DNA from: WHSW01 sp963842795
GTDB taxonomy: Bacteria; Actinomycetota; Thermoleophilia; Solirubrobacterales; 70-9
Direction of reading: 5' to 3'
Assembly: GCA_963842795.1 (NCBI GenBank)
Contig: CAWJHV010000038.1
Coordinates: 62,001 to 126,000 of the forward strand
DNA length: 64,000 bases
Below, in pieces: positions 26,562 through 35,988 of this stretch (within the stretch, counting starts at the first letter, position 1; every line of letters starts with the position of its first letter). Position numbers and translations under genes: made by a program. Below the pieces are notes generated by a model, which worked only from the letters and a program-made list of their open reading frames with translations, was not told the DNA's origin and ran no database searches.

Positions 26562-27953
26562 ATGGCGTCAACCGACACTGCGATCACCACGGCCGCCGGG
26601 ACCAGCCTCCAGGAGGCGGCCAAGCGCAACCTGTGGATGCACTTCACCCGCATGGGCTCCTACGCCGAAAGCGAGGTGCCGGTGATCGTCCGCGGCGAGG
26701 GCGCCTACGTCTACGACGAGCACGGCAACCGCTACCTCGACGGGCTCTCGGCGCTGTTCTGCGTCAACGCCGGACACGGTCGCACCGAGCTCGGCGAGGC
26801 CGCGGCGCGCCAGGTCGAGGAGCTCGACTTCTTCGTCCTGTGGAGCTACGCCCATCCCCGGGCGATCGAGCTCGCCGAGCGGGTCGCCGCGCTGGCCCCC
26901 GGCGACCTCAACCGGGTCTTCTTCACCTCCGGCGGCTCGGAGGCGGTCGAGTCGGCGATCAAGCTCGTCCGCGCCTACCACCAGCGCACCGGCAACCCGC
27001 GCAAGATCAAGTTCCTGAGCCGCGAGGTCGCCTACCACGGGACCACCCTCGGAGCCCTGCAGGCGACGGGGATCACGGCCCTGCGAACCGATTTCGAGCC
27101 CCTCGTGCCGGGCGGGATCAAGGCTCCGAACACCAACAGCTACCACTGGCCCGAGGGCCGCGACCCGCTCTGGGCCGCCGACCAGATCGAGGAGAAGATC
27201 CTCTTCGAGGGCCCCGAGACGGTCGCCGCGGTGATCCTCGAGCCGCTGCAGAACGCCGGCGGCAGCATCCCGCCGCAGGAGGGCTACTTCCAGCGCGTGC
27301 GCGAGATCTGCGACCGGCACAACGTGCTGCTCGTGTCCGACGAGGTGATCTGCGCCTGGGGCCGGCTCGGCCACTACTTCGGCTGCGAGCGCTACGGCTA
27401 CCAGCCGGACATCATCACCACGGCGAAGGCGCTGACCTCGGCGTACGCCCCGATGGGGGCGATGATCGCCTCCGACCGCGTCTACGAGCCGTTCGCGTCC
27501 GGCAAGGAGTCGTTCACCCACGGGTTCACCTTCGGCGGTCATCCGGTCGCCGCCGCGGTGGCGATGGCCAACCTCGACATCTACGAGCGCGAGGACCTCT
27601 GCGGTCACGTCCTCCGCAAGCAGGACGAGTTCCGCGCCATGCTGGACGGGCTTCGGGACATCCCGATCGTCGGCGACGTGCGCGGGGACGGCTTCTTCCA
27701 CGCGATCGAGCTCGTCTCCGACCAGGAGACCAAGGCCGGCTTCAGCGACGAGGAGTCCGAGTGGCTGCTGCGCGGCTATCTCTCGGGCGAGCTCTACCGC
27801 CGCGGCCTGATCTGCCGAGCCGACGATCGCGGCGATCCCGTGATCCAGCTCGCGCCGCCGCTGATCTGCGACACCGAGCACTTCGAGGAGATCCACGACG
27901 TGCTCCGGCCCGTGCTCGAGGAAGCCTCGGAGCAGGTGCACAAACGCCGATGA
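26562..27953 (+). CDS. Class III (omega) aminotransferase, polyamine:pyruvate type
   Basis: This 463-residue PLP enzyme has GLSALFCVNAGHGRTELGEA near the N-terminus, the PLP phosphate region FFTSGGSEAVESAIKLVRAY and VAYHGTTLGALQATG. The PLP aspartate lies in LLVSDEVICAWGRLGHYFG and the catalytic Lys in TTAKALTSAYAPMGA. The pattern matches omega-amino acid:pyruvate and putrescine/spermidine:pyruvate enzymes such as SpuC. The divergent potA and the downstream alanine dehydrogenase and aminobutyraldehyde dehydrogenase genes support polyamine transamination to pyruvate. Confidence 0.85.
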   Translation: MASTDTAITTAAGTSLQEAAKRNLWMHFTRMGSYAESEVPVIVRGEGAYVYDEHGNRYLDGLSALFCVNAGHGRTELGEAAARQVEELDFFVLWSYAHPRAIELAERVAALAPGDLNRVFFTSGGSEAVESAIKLVRAYHQRTGNPRKIKFLSREVAYHGTTLGALQATGITALRTDFEPLVPGGIKAPNTNSYHWPEGRDPLWAADQIEEKILFEGPETVAAVILEPLQNAGGSIPPQEGYFQRVREICDRHNVLLVSDEVICAWGRLGHYFGCERYGYQPDIITTAKALTSAYAPMGAMIASDRVYEPFASGKESFTHGFTFGGHPVAAAVAMANLDIYEREDLCGHVLRKQDEFRAMLDGLRDIPIVGDVRGDGFFHAIELVSDQETKAGFSDEESEWLLRGYLSGELYRRGLICRADDRGDPVIQLAPPLICDTEHFEEIHDVLRPVLEEASEQVHKRR

Positions 27954-27972
27954 GGTCGGCGCCGGCGCCCGC

Positions 27973-29537
27973 ATGCTGACCGTTCGCTCGCTGCTCGACG
28001 ACTGCGGCCTCGAGATCGCCGCGGCGGAGGCGAGCGCCGACAACCCGGTCCGCTGGGTCCACATCTCCGAGCACGAGGACCCGACCCCGTGGCTTTCGGG
28101 CGGCGAGCTGCTGCTGACCACCGGCTACAACCTCGGCACCCCGACGCGCCAGCGCCGCTTCGTCGAGCTGCTCGCGGGCGAGGGGATCGCCGGGCTCGGC
28201 TTCGGCACCGGCTTCGACCACAAACGGCTGCCGAAGGCGATCTCCGAGGCGTCGGCCGAGCATGGGCTGCCGCTGTTCGAGGTCCCCTACGAGATGCCGT
28301 TCATCGCGATCACCGAGCGCGCTTCGGCGCGGCTCATCAACGAGCAGTTCGGCGTGCTCGAGCGCGGCGTCCAGGTCCACGAGCGGCTCGAGCGGCTGGT
28401 GATCGAGGGCCACGGGCTCGACGAGATTCTCGCCGCGACCGGGGCCGCGATCGGCGGCACGGCGATCGTCCTCGACCGCGCCGGGCGCGAGCTCGCCCGC
28501 GGCGGTGACGACCCCGACGGCGCCGCCGCGGAGGAGCTGGCCGCCGAGCTGGCCGCCCGCGAGTCGAGCGCCCCGACCGCCACCTTCGCCCCGGAGGAGG
28601 GGGAGCTCGCCGGCCGGGCGCTGGCCGTGCCCGTCCCCGGTCGCCGCGGCGGCGCCCCGGTGGCCTGGCTCGCGGTGGTCTCCGAGGATCAACCGCTCGG
28701 CGACTTCGAGCGCCTCTGCGCCCGCCAGGCGGCGATCGTCGTCGGGCTCGAGCTGATGCGCGAGCGGATCGTGCGCGAGACGGAGCGCCGGCTCGCCGGC
28801 GACCTGCTCGCCGACGCGCTCGGCGAGCGGCTCGAGCCCGAGGAGCTGACCGGCCGCCTGCGCCCGTTCGGGATCGGCGGCGAGGCGGCGGTGCTCGTCT
28901 TCGACCTCGACGACCCGCCGGCCGCCGAGGCGACGCTCGAGTCGGCGCTTTCCGACGCCGGGGTCCCCGCTCTGGTCGCGACGAGCGCCGCGGCCGGCCG
29001 GCCGCTGCTCTGCGCCGTGGTCGACACCGCCTCGGCCGAGCCGGTCGGCACCGCGCGCCGGGCCCGCGAGGCGCTCACCGGCGGCTCCGGGGCCCAACGG
29101 CGTCCGGGCGGCCGCCAGCCGCCCCGCCGGCGTCGGCTCGCTGCGCCGGGCGTTCCACGAGGCCCGCTGCGCGCTCGAGGCGACCTCGCTCAGCCGACGG
29201 CGACGCCCCCGACGTCGCCTCGCACCGCGATCTCGGTGCGTTCACGCTGCTGCTCGCGATCCAGGACGACGACGCGCTGCGGCTCTACAGCGACGACCTC
29301 CTGGAACCGATCGAGCGCACCGAGGGCGAGTACGGCGGCGAGCTGCTGCGCTCGCTGGAGGCGTTCATCGAGAACAACGGCAACTGGGAGCGGGCCGCGC
29401 GCCAGCTCTACTGCCACCGCCACACGCTTCGCTACCGGATTCGCAAGATCGAGGAGCTCACCGGCCGGGACCTGAGCAGGGCCACCGACCGCATCGAGCT
29501 CTGGCTGGCACTACGCGCAAGGGAGCTCGTCCGATGA
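27973..29537 (+). pseudogene. PucR-family transcriptional regulator with two single-base frameshifts
   Basis: The N-terminus MLTVRSLLDDCGLEIAAAEA and the next roughly 130 residues match the purine catabolism PurC-like domain of PucR regulators. Intact coding runs to about 29090. Two surplus bases (near 29091 and 29203) then shift the frame. In the corrected frame the central part gives GVGSLRRAFHEARCALEATS. The end gives NGNWERAARQLYCHRHTLRY followed by RIRKIEEL, the C-terminal PucR helix-turn-helix. The corrected protein has about 520 residues and ends at 29537, overlapping ald by 4 bases. It probably controls the surrounding amine genes in response to an amine or nitrogen signal. Confidence 0.75.
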
Positions 29538-30727
29538 TTGTTGGTGTCCCCTCGGAGGTGAAGCCCGACGAGTACCGGGTCGCGATCACGCCGATCGGCG
29601 TCCGCGAGCTGTCCGAGCACGGTCACGACGTGCTGATCCAGACGGGGGCCGGCGAGGGCTCGGCGATCTCCGACGGCGACTACGAGGCCCAGGGCGCGCG
29701 CATCCTCCCGGCGGCCGAGGACGTCTTCGCCGAGGCGGAGATGGTCCTCGGGGTCAAGGAGCCCCAGCCGCAGGAGGTCTCGATGCTGCGGGCGGGCCAG
29801 ACCCTGTTCACCTACCTGCACCTGGCACCGGCTCCGGAGCTGACCAAGGGCCTCTGCGACTCGGGCGCGGTCTGCGTCGCCTACGAGACGGTCGAGGACC
29901 GCCAGGGGCGGCTGCCGCTGCTCGCGCCGATGTCGGAGGTCGCCGGCAAGATCGCCACTCAGGCGGGCGCGTTCATGCTGGAGAAGCCGCTCGGCGGGCG
30001 GGGCATCCTGCTCGGCGGCGTCCCCGGGGTTGCCCCGGCGAACGTCATGGTGATCGGCGGCGGCGCCGTGGGCATGAACGCGGCCTTCATCGCGATCGGG
30101 ATGGAGGCGGACGTGTTCGTCTACGACGTCTCGGTGGACAAGCTCAGAGAGCTCGACGTCGCCTTCGGCGGCCGCGCGTCGACGGTGTTCAGCTCGACGC
30201 TCTCGGTCGAGGAGCGCCTCCCCGACATGGATCTGGTGATCGGCGGGGTCCTCGTCCACGGCGCCCGGGCACCGCACGTGATCACCCGCAAGCAGCTCGG
30301 GCTGATGAAGCGCCACGCCGTGCTCGTCGACGTCGCGATCGACCAGGGCGGCTGCTTCGAGACCTCGCGGCCCACGACCCACGGCGACCCGACGTACGAG
30401 GTCGACGGGATCATCCATTACTGCGTCACCAACATGCCCGGCGCGGTCCCGATTACCTCGACCTACGCGCTCACCAACGCGACCCTTCCCTACGTGCTCG
30501 CGCTCGCCGACAACGGGGTCGCCGAGGCTGCCCGGCTCGATCCGGGGCTGAAGCTCGGGATCAACGTGGCCGACGGCAAGGTCACTCACCCGGCCGTCGC
30601 AGAGGGGGTCGGGGTCGAATACGTGCCGCCCGAGCAGGTGCTCGAGATCGGCGGCCCCGAGCCCGCGGTCCCGGGCTCCGACGGCGCCGGCGCGACCGCC
30701 GCGCACGCCGTCCCGAACGCCCACTGA
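29534..30727 (+). CDS. ald: Alanine dehydrogenase
   Basis: The 397-residue enzyme interconverts L-alanine and pyruvate plus ammonia with NAD. The N-terminal signature MIVGVPSEVKPDEYRVAITP is followed by LFTYLHLAP, the NAD-binding VMVIGGGAVGMNAAFIAIGM and DQGGCFETSRPTTH. It is about 25 residues longer than usual because of a Gly/Ala/Pro tail. The ATG overlaps the PucR gene stop. Placed after a pyruvate-dependent aminotransferase, it probably recycles the alanine formed and releases ammonia for nitrogen assimilation. Confidence 0.95.
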   Translation: MIVGVPSEVKPDEYRVAITPIGVRELSEHGHDVLIQTGAGEGSAISDGDYEAQGARILPAAEDVFAEAEMVLGVKEPQPQEVSMLRAGQTLFTYLHLAPAPELTKGLCDSGAVCVAYETVEDRQGRLPLLAPMSEVAGKIATQAGAFMLEKPLGGRGILLGGVPGVAPANVMVIGGGAVGMNAAFIAIGMEADVFVYDVSVDKLRELDVAFGGRASTVFSSTLSVEERLPDMDLVIGGVLVHGARAPHVITRKQLGLMKRHAVLVDVAIDQGGCFETSRPTTHGDPTYEVDGIIHYCVTNMPGAVPITSTYALTNATLPYVLALADNGVAEAARLDPGLKLGINVADGKVTHPAVAEGVGVEYVPPEQVLEIGGPEPAVPGSDGAGATAAHAVPNAH

Positions 30728-30775
30728 ACCTCAGCACCAGCAACCGGCAACTACACCACTCGAAAGGCGGCCCAA

Positions 30776-32221
30776 TTGGCAACCCTCACCGGCACCAAGC
30801 TCCAGAACTTCATCGGCGGCGAGTTCGTCGATCCGAGCGGTGGGGTCGAGGACGTGATCAACCCCTCGACCGGCGACGTCATCGCCGAGGCGCCGCTGTC
30901 GACCGCCGAGGACGTCGACCGCGCGGTCGCGGCCGCCCGCAAGGCGTTCGAGACCTGGGGCGCGAGCACCCCGCGCTACCGCTCCGAGGTCCTGCTGAAG
31001 CTCGCCGACGCGATCCTCGAGCACGGCGATGAGCTCGCCGACATCGAGTCGGCCGACGCCGGCAAGCCCCGCCAGGCGTTCGTCGACGAGGAGCTCGAGA
31101 TGTGCGCCGACAATCTGCGCTTCTTCGCCGGCGCGGCGCGCAACATGGAGGGCAAGGCAGCCGACGAGTACGCCGAGGGGTTCACTTCGTTCGTCCGCCG
31201 CGAGCCGGCCGGCGTCGCCGCCCAGATCACCCCCTGGAACTACCCGCTGATGATGGCGATGTGGAAGATCGGCCCGGCGTTCGCCGCCGGCTGCACCAGC
31301 GTCCTCAAGCCGGCGGAGAACACACCGCTGTCGACCTTCAAGCTGGCCGAGATCTCGGCCGACATCGTCCCGCCCGGCGTGCTCAACGTGATCGGCGGCC
31401 ACGGCGACCCGGCCGGTTCGGCGCTGGTCACCCATCCCGGCATCGACATGGTCTCGCTCACCGGCTCGCCCGAGACCGGCAAGTGGATCGCGAAGGCGGC
31501 CGCGGACACGCTCAAGCGCGTGCATCTCGAGCTCGGCGGCAAGGCTCCGGTGATCATCTTCGACGACTACGACCCGGAGACGGCGCTCGAGTTCATCGCC
31601 GCGACGGCACTCTTCAACGCAGGGCAGGACTGCACCGCGGCGACACGAATTCTCGCCTCCGAGAAGGTCTACGACGACGTCGTCAACGGCCTCGCCGAGC
31701 AGGCTAAGGGGTACGTGATCGGCGATCTCGACGATCCCGACACCACCCTCGGGCCGGTGATCTCCGAGCGCCAGCGCGACCGGGTCGGCGGCTTCTTCGA
31801 GCGCAAGCCCGAGCACGCCGAGGTCGTCACGGGCGGCGAGAACGCCGGCCGCCCGGGCTTCTACTTCGAGCCGACGGTGGTCGCAAACGTCGAGCAGGAC
31901 GACGAGATGGTCCAAGACGAGATCTTCGGCCCGGTGATGACCGTGCAGCGGTTCGACGACGAGGCGAAGGCGATCGAGTGGGCGAACGGGACGCGGTACG
32001 GGCTCGCGGCGTCGGTCTGGACACGCGACATCGGCCGCGCCTTCCGGGTCGCGAACGCGATCCGCTTCGGCGCGGTGTGGATCAACAACCACATCACGAT
32101 GGCGTCGGAGATGCCGCACGGCGGCTTCAAGCAGTCCGGCTACGGCAAGGACATGTCCGCGTACTCGGTCGAGGACTACACCGTCGTCAAGCACGTCTGC
32201 GTGAACCTCGAGACGTCGTAG
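30776..32221 (+). CDS. Gamma-aminobutyraldehyde dehydrogenase-type aldehyde dehydrogenase
   Basis: This 481-residue enzyme shows QITPWNYPLMMAMWKIGPAF, LKPAENTPLSTFKLAEI, LTGSPETGKWIAKAA, the catalytic Glu in LELGGKAPVIIFDDYD and the catalytic Cys in NAGQDCTAATRI. The C-terminal MPHGGFKQSGYGKDMSAYSV is typical of PatD/PuuC-like aminobutyraldehyde dehydrogenases. The start is TTG 30776, because AAAGGCGG lies just before it and the conserved N-terminus begins there. It completes the putrescine-to-GABA route with the upstream aminotransferase. A strong terminator follows. Confidence 0.88.
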   Translation: MATLTGTKLQNFIGGEFVDPSGGVEDVINPSTGDVIAEAPLSTAEDVDRAVAAARKAFETWGASTPRYRSEVLLKLADAILEHGDELADIESADAGKPRQAFVDEELEMCADNLRFFAGAARNMEGKAADEYAEGFTSFVRREPAGVAAQITPWNYPLMMAMWKIGPAFAAGCTSVLKPAENTPLSTFKLAEISADIVPPGVLNVIGGHGDPAGSALVTHPGIDMVSLTGSPETGKWIAKAAADTLKRVHLELGGKAPVIIFDDYDPETALEFIAATALFNAGQDCTAATRILASEKVYDDVVNGLAEQAKGYVIGDLDDPDTTLGPVISERQRDRVGGFFERKPEHAEVVTGGENAGRPGFYFEPTVVANVEQDDEMVQDEIFGPVMTVQRFDDEAKAIEWANGTRYGLAASVWTRDIGRAFRVANAIRFGAVWINNHITMASEMPHGGFKQSGYGKDMSAYSVEDYTVVKHVCVNLETS

Positions 32222-32252
32222 GGGCCGGCGGGGCCCCTGCGAATGGGAGGGC

Positions 32253-32290
32253 GGCGGGCCGGGCGATCGAGCCCGGCCCGCCGACGTTTT
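32253..32290 (+). terminator. Rho-independent terminator after the aldehyde dehydrogenase
   Basis: GGCGGGCCGGGC (32253-32264) pairs perfectly with GCCCGGCCCGCC (32271-32282) across a 6-base loop. GACG and four Ts follow. The stem is very strong and ends the rightward amine operon. Confidence 0.8.
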
Positions 32291-32316
32291 AGGCCGGCGC
32301 GGCGATACTTCCGCGC

Positions 32317-33408
32317 GTGGCAGGCGGCTCTCCGCGCATCCAGATCTTCTCGGCCTCGATCGGCGAGGGTCACGACGGCCCGGCCCGTCAGCTTGCCGCC
32401 GGGCTCGCCGAGCTCGATCCGGCGGTCGTACTCGAGGTCGTCGACTTTCTCGCCCTGGTGCCGCTGGTGGAGAAGATCGCGATGGGCAACTCCCAGTTCC
32501 ACTCGACCGTCGCCAGCTGGATCTACGACGGGATCTACTGGCTCGCCAACGACTTCGCCCCGACCCGGAGGCTGATGGATTGGGGCGTGGTCGAGCTCAC
32601 CCGGCGGTCGATCGGTGCCCGGATCGACGCCTTCGATCCCGACGCGATCGTCTCCACCTACCCCGGGGCGACGATCGTGCTCGGCGAGCTCCGCGCCCGC
32701 GGCCGGTTGCGGGTTCCCGCGGCCACGGCGATCACCGACCTCGCGGCGCTGCGCACGTGGAGCCATCCGGCCCTCGACATGCATCTGATCACGCACCCGG
32801 AGTCGACCGCCGAGGTGCGCGAGCTCGCGCCGATGACCGAGATCCGCGCCGTCAGCGGCTTCACCTCGCCGGGGTTCGAGCGTGAGCTCGACCCGGCGCG
32901 GGCGCGGGCCGCGTTCGGCCTACCGCCCGACGCACCCGTGATCGTCGTCTCGGGTGGCGGCTGGGCCGTCGGCGACCTCGAGGGGGCGATCGCCGAGGCG
33001 CTCGCGCTGCCCGACGCTCAGGTCGTCTGCCTCGCCGGCCGCAACAACGAGGTCCGAGCCGAGCTCGAGGCCACGTTCGCCAGGGAGTTGCGGGTGACCG
33101 TCCTTCCGTTCACCGACCGGATCGCCGAGCTGTTCGCGGCCGCCGACGTGCTTGTCCACTCGACGGCGGGCCTGACCGTGCTCGAGGCGCTGATCAGCGG
33201 CTGCCGGGTGATCTCGTACGGCTGGGGCCACGGACACGTTCGGGTCAACAACCGCGCCTTCGTCCGCTTCGGCCTCGCCCAGGTGGCAGCGGACAGGGCC
33301 GAGCTACGGGCTGCGCTGAAGCGTGCGCTGGTGGCGCCGAGCAAGCCGGAGCGCGAGCTCGCCGAGCTCCCGGGGGCGGCCGCAAGCGTCTACGAGCTGG
33401 CCGCCTGA
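32317..33408 (+). CDS. Glycosyltransferase of the MGDG synthase / GT28 type
   Basis: The 363-residue protein starts at GTG 32317. The N-terminal region has IFSASIGEGHDGPARQLAAG, the acceptor-side signature of monogalactosyldiacylglycerol synthases. The C-terminal half has VIVVSGGGWAVGDLEGAIAE and the nucleotide-sugar region DVLVHSTAGLTVLEALISG, as in GT28 enzymes. It probably transfers a sugar from a nucleotide donor to a membrane diglyceride or related lipid at the cytoplasmic face. The precise lipid is unknown. It stands alone between the terminator and a convergent transporter gene. Confidence 0.75.
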   Translation: MAGGSPRIQIFSASIGEGHDGPARQLAAGLAELDPAVVLEVVDFLALVPLVEKIAMGNSQFHSTVASWIYDGIYWLANDFAPTRRLMDWGVVELTRRSIGARIDAFDPDAIVSTYPGATIVLGELRARGRLRVPAATAITDLAALRTWSHPALDMHLITHPESTAEVRELAPMTEIRAVSGFTSPGFERELDPARARAAFGLPPDAPVIVVSGGGWAVGDLEGAIAEALALPDAQVVCLAGRNNEVRAELEATFARELRVTVLPFTDRIAELFAAADVLVHSTAGLTVLEALISGCRVISYGWGHGHVRVNNRAFVRFGLAQVAADRAELRAALKRALVAPSKPERELAELPGAAASVYELAA

Positions 33409-33696
33409 GGGGCTTCGGCCGCGGCTCGCGGGCGTCGCCGGCGCCGTTGGCGGGCGCCGCGACACGGAGGCGTGGCCGGGCTGGGTAGGGGTGGTGGTTG
33501 GGGCGTGGCGGACGGATGCGGCTGATTCCGCGCTCTAGGTGATGCGACCGCTACCGAATCGGCCAACCGAGGTGACGCCCGTGCCGAGAGGTGACTTGAC
33601 CACCGTATGGGTGGTCAACTTACCTTTCGATCGAGCCCTGCGGCCACGGCAAACGAGAACTGCGCGGAACGTCACGAAAGGGTCCGCCTCCACCCC
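33409..33696. other. Intergenic region with a perfect TTGACCACC hairpin
   Basis: This gap lies between two convergent genes, and I trust no ORF in it. At 33596-33618 there is a perfect inverted repeat, TTGACCACC-GTATG-GGTGGTCAA. It resembles the second hairpin of the R1 repeats (10.9 and 41.8 kb) and the hairpin at 16447. There is no T-run, so a simple terminator is doubtful, although the position between convergent genes would suit one. Confidence 0.45.
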
Positions 33697-34590
33697 CTAC
33701 CCCGCCCCGACGGGGACCGCGTCCTCCGGCTCCTCGGCGAGCACGTCGCCGACCGCCTTCGAGCCGGCGAGCAGGAGCACGCCGACGCAAAGGAGGACGA
33801 GCGCCCCGACCAGCACCCCACCCCCCAGAGGCGTTCCCGCCCACGACTCGCCGCCGACGATCGGTGCCATCGCGACGGGGATCGCGATCTGCAGCACGAG
33901 CACGATTGGCGCGACCCGGGTCGCTGCGGCGCGCTGCAGGGCGCTTGACTCGGAGAGGAGGCCGACCAGGACCCCGACGCCGGCTGCCACAGCCCAGATC
34001 GCCGCAAGCGCGAGCGTTCCCGACTCGAGCTCCTCGCTGACGATCTTGGTCACGAAGGCAGCGAGTCCGTCGGCCGCCCCGGCGCCGATGATCAGCAGGG
34101 CGACGGGGGGCGCCCCACGGATGCTCGCCGCCACCGGGGCGATCGTGAGCACGCCCAGCAACCCCAGCGCGACGGCCAGCCCCGCGTCGCGGGGGACCGT
34201 GCCCGGCTCCGGCGGGGCCGCCCACGCGATCAGCCCGACCGCGACCACGATGATCCCCACCGCCGCCCACTCGCGCCGGCCGACGTGCTCACCGAGCAGG
34301 CGCACGCCGAGCCCGAGCAGCAGGAAGAGCCCCAGGGCCAGGACGGGCTGCACCAGGGTCAGCGGCGCCTTGGTCAGGGCGAGCACCTGCAGGCCCCAGC
34401 CCACGATCGCGAGCCCGATCGCCGCGAGCCAGATCGGTCGCTGCGCGAGATGCGTGAGCAGACCGGGGCGCATCGACACCTCGATCGGCGCCCGGCGCGC
34501 CTCGAACGCCTGTAGCGCGTACCCGGAGTCGTACGCGAGGGCGGCCACCAGCGCAACCACGAAGCCGAGAAGGAGGTCCGAGTCGATCAT
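33697..34590 (-). CDS. DMT-superfamily (EamA-like) membrane transporter
   Basis: The 297-residue protein is almost entirely hydrophobic, with about 8-10 predicted membrane helices. It begins MIDSDLLLGFVVALVAALAY. The family-like segment VGWGLQVLALTKAPLTLVQP resembles EamA/DMT proteins, in which a duplicated membrane domain exports or exchanges small metabolites. The substrate cannot be read. It is followed on the same strand, upstream, by the epimerase gene, about 60 bases away. Confidence 0.7.
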   Translation of the reverse strand: MIDSDLLLGFVVALVAALAYDSGYALQAFEARRAPIEVSMRPGLLTHLAQRPIWLAAIGLAIVGWGLQVLALTKAPLTLVQPVLALGLFLLLGLGVRLLGEHVGRREWAAVGIIVVAVGLIAWAAPPEPGTVPRDAGLAVALGLLGVLTIAPVAASIRGAPPVALLIIGAGAADGLAAFVTKIVSEELESGTLALAAIWAVAAGVGVLVGLLSESSALQRAAATRVAPIVLVLQIAIPVAMAPIVGGESWAGTPLGGGVLVGALVLLCVGVLLLAGSKAVGDVLAEEPEDAVPVGAG

Positions 34591-34650
34591 CCGGCGGCTC
34601 CCGTCATCGGGCCGAAGCTCGGGGCCGGCGCTACGGCGCCGACCGCCGGA

Positions 34651-35988
34651 TCAGGTTGCGTGTTCGGGCGCCGTCTCCGCCTCGTCGGAGGCGGTGCGCA
34701 GGCGGCGCGCGGCGGTGAAGCTCGACATCGCGATGGCGGCGCCGATCGCGCTCAGCAGCACCCCGTTCGGATGGGGCGCCATCAACCCGAGCCCGTGGCG
34801 CGAGCCCGGGATCGCGAGGATCAGTGCGTATGCGAGCACGATCGCTCCCGCGGCGGCGAGGTCGCGGGCGGTGAGCGAGCGCACGGGGGAGAGCATGATC
34901 GCCAGCAGCGATCCGGCGAGGCTGGTGAGGGCGACGACGTGGAGCTGGGCGCTGGCGATCCCGAATCCGGCGCCGATCGAGTACGCGATCGTGGTCCCGA
35001 GCAGGGCGCAGAGGGCGGCGACGGCGAGGCCGCCGATCCCCTCGCGGACCGGCTCGGCCGCGCGGCGCGGCGCGGGCGCGGGCACCTCGCTCTCGCGCAG
35101 CCAGGCGAGATAGCCGACGACGCCCTGGTCGAGGGTGGTCGAGGCGGTCCAGCCGAGCTCCTCGCGCGCCCGGACGCTCGAGATCTCGGCGCCGGCGAAG
35201 TCGCCGTTGCGCCCTGGCGTATGGACGATGCCGGTGTCGGCGACCCGGTCGCGGACGGTCTCGGCGACCTGCTTGATCGTCACGGTCTCGTTGCCCGCCA
35301 GGTTGTAGACGCGCCCTGCGGCGCTCGGGTCGAGCGCCCTCACCACGCCATCCGCGAGGTCCTCGACATAGACGAAGCGGCGCGTCTGCATGCCGTCGCC
35401 GGCCAGCGTGAGCGGCTCGCCGGCGAGCGCCTTGCGGGTGAATGCGGCGATCACCGTCGCCGGCCGCGCCCGGGGGCCGTAGGGGATGCCGAAGCGCAGG
35501 ATCGTGGGCTCGAGGCCGTAGAGCTCGGCGTAGGACGTGCAGTACATCTCCCCGGCCAGCTTGCTCGCGGTGTAGATGTGCTTCGGCAGCCCGAGCCCGG
35601 ACTCCTCCGTGACCGGGTCGTCGGTCGACTCGCCGTAGACCCAGATGGTGCTTCCGTAGACGACCCGCTTGACACCGGCGCGGCGGCAGGCTTCGAGCAC
35701 GGCGAGGGTGCCACGCGAATTCGACTCCTCGGCGCCGACCGGGTCCTCGACGATGAGTCCCACGTCGGCGTGCGCGGCGAGGTGGAAGACCGCGTCGCAT
35801 CTGTCGAGGGCCTCGCAGATGGCCCCGTCGTCGGTGAGGTCGCCGAGCACCGTCTCGACCTCGCGGGCTCCGTGGTACGGGGAGGGGCGAAGGTCGAAGT
35901 TGCGCACGGCGTGGCCCGCGGCGAGCAGGGCGTCGATCACGTGCGAGCCGATGAAGCCCGAACCGCCGGTGACCAGGACGCGGCTCAC
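34651..35988 (-). CDS. NAD-dependent epimerase/dehydratase fused to a C-terminal membrane domain
   Basis: This 445-residue protein starts at GTG 35988, overlapping the DegT gene stop by 4 bases. Residues 1-310 are an extended short-chain dehydrogenase, with nucleotide-binding RVLVTGGSGFIGSHVIDALL, FHLAAHADV and the catalytic YTASKLAGEMY (YxxxK). Sugar-nucleotide epimerase features such as RRFVYVEDLADGVVRAL follow. Residues from about 325 form three or four hydrophobic helices before a charged tail, an unusual addition. It probably modifies a nucleotide sugar at the membrane. The adjacent aminotransferase suggests amino-sugar synthesis for a surface glycan. Confidence 0.8.
   Translation of the reverse strand: MSRVLVTGGSGFIGSHVIDALLAAGHAVRNFDLRPSPYHGAREVETVLGDLTDDGAICEALDRCDAVFHLAAHADVGLIVEDPVGAEESNSRGTLAVLEACRRAGVKRVVYGSTIWVYGESTDDPVTEESGLGLPKHIYTASKLAGEMYCTSYAELYGLEPTILRFGIPYGPRARPATVIAAFTRKALAGEPLTLAGDGMQTRRFVYVEDLADGVVRALDPSAAGRVYNLAGNETVTIKQVAETVRDRVADTGIVHTPGRNGDFAGAEISSVRAREELGWTASTTLDQGVVGYLAWLRESEVPAPAPRRAAEPVREGIGGLAVAALCALLGTTIAYSIGAGFGIASAQLHVVALTSLAGSLLAIMLSPVRSLTARDLAAAGAIVLAYALILAIPGSRHGLGLMAPHPNGVLLSAIGAAIAMSSFTAARRLRTASDEAETAPEHAT

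Noticed and set aside
29085..29210. Programmed ribosomal frameshift in the PucR gene
   Set aside because: There is no slippery heptamer, two separate shifts are needed, and similar surplus-base shifts occur in unrelated nearby genes.
33539..35113. Long rightward open frame across the DMT transporter gene
   Set aside because: The translation is Ser/Thr/Ala/Arg-rich with no domain; the opposite strand carries convincing membrane-protein and epimerase sequences.
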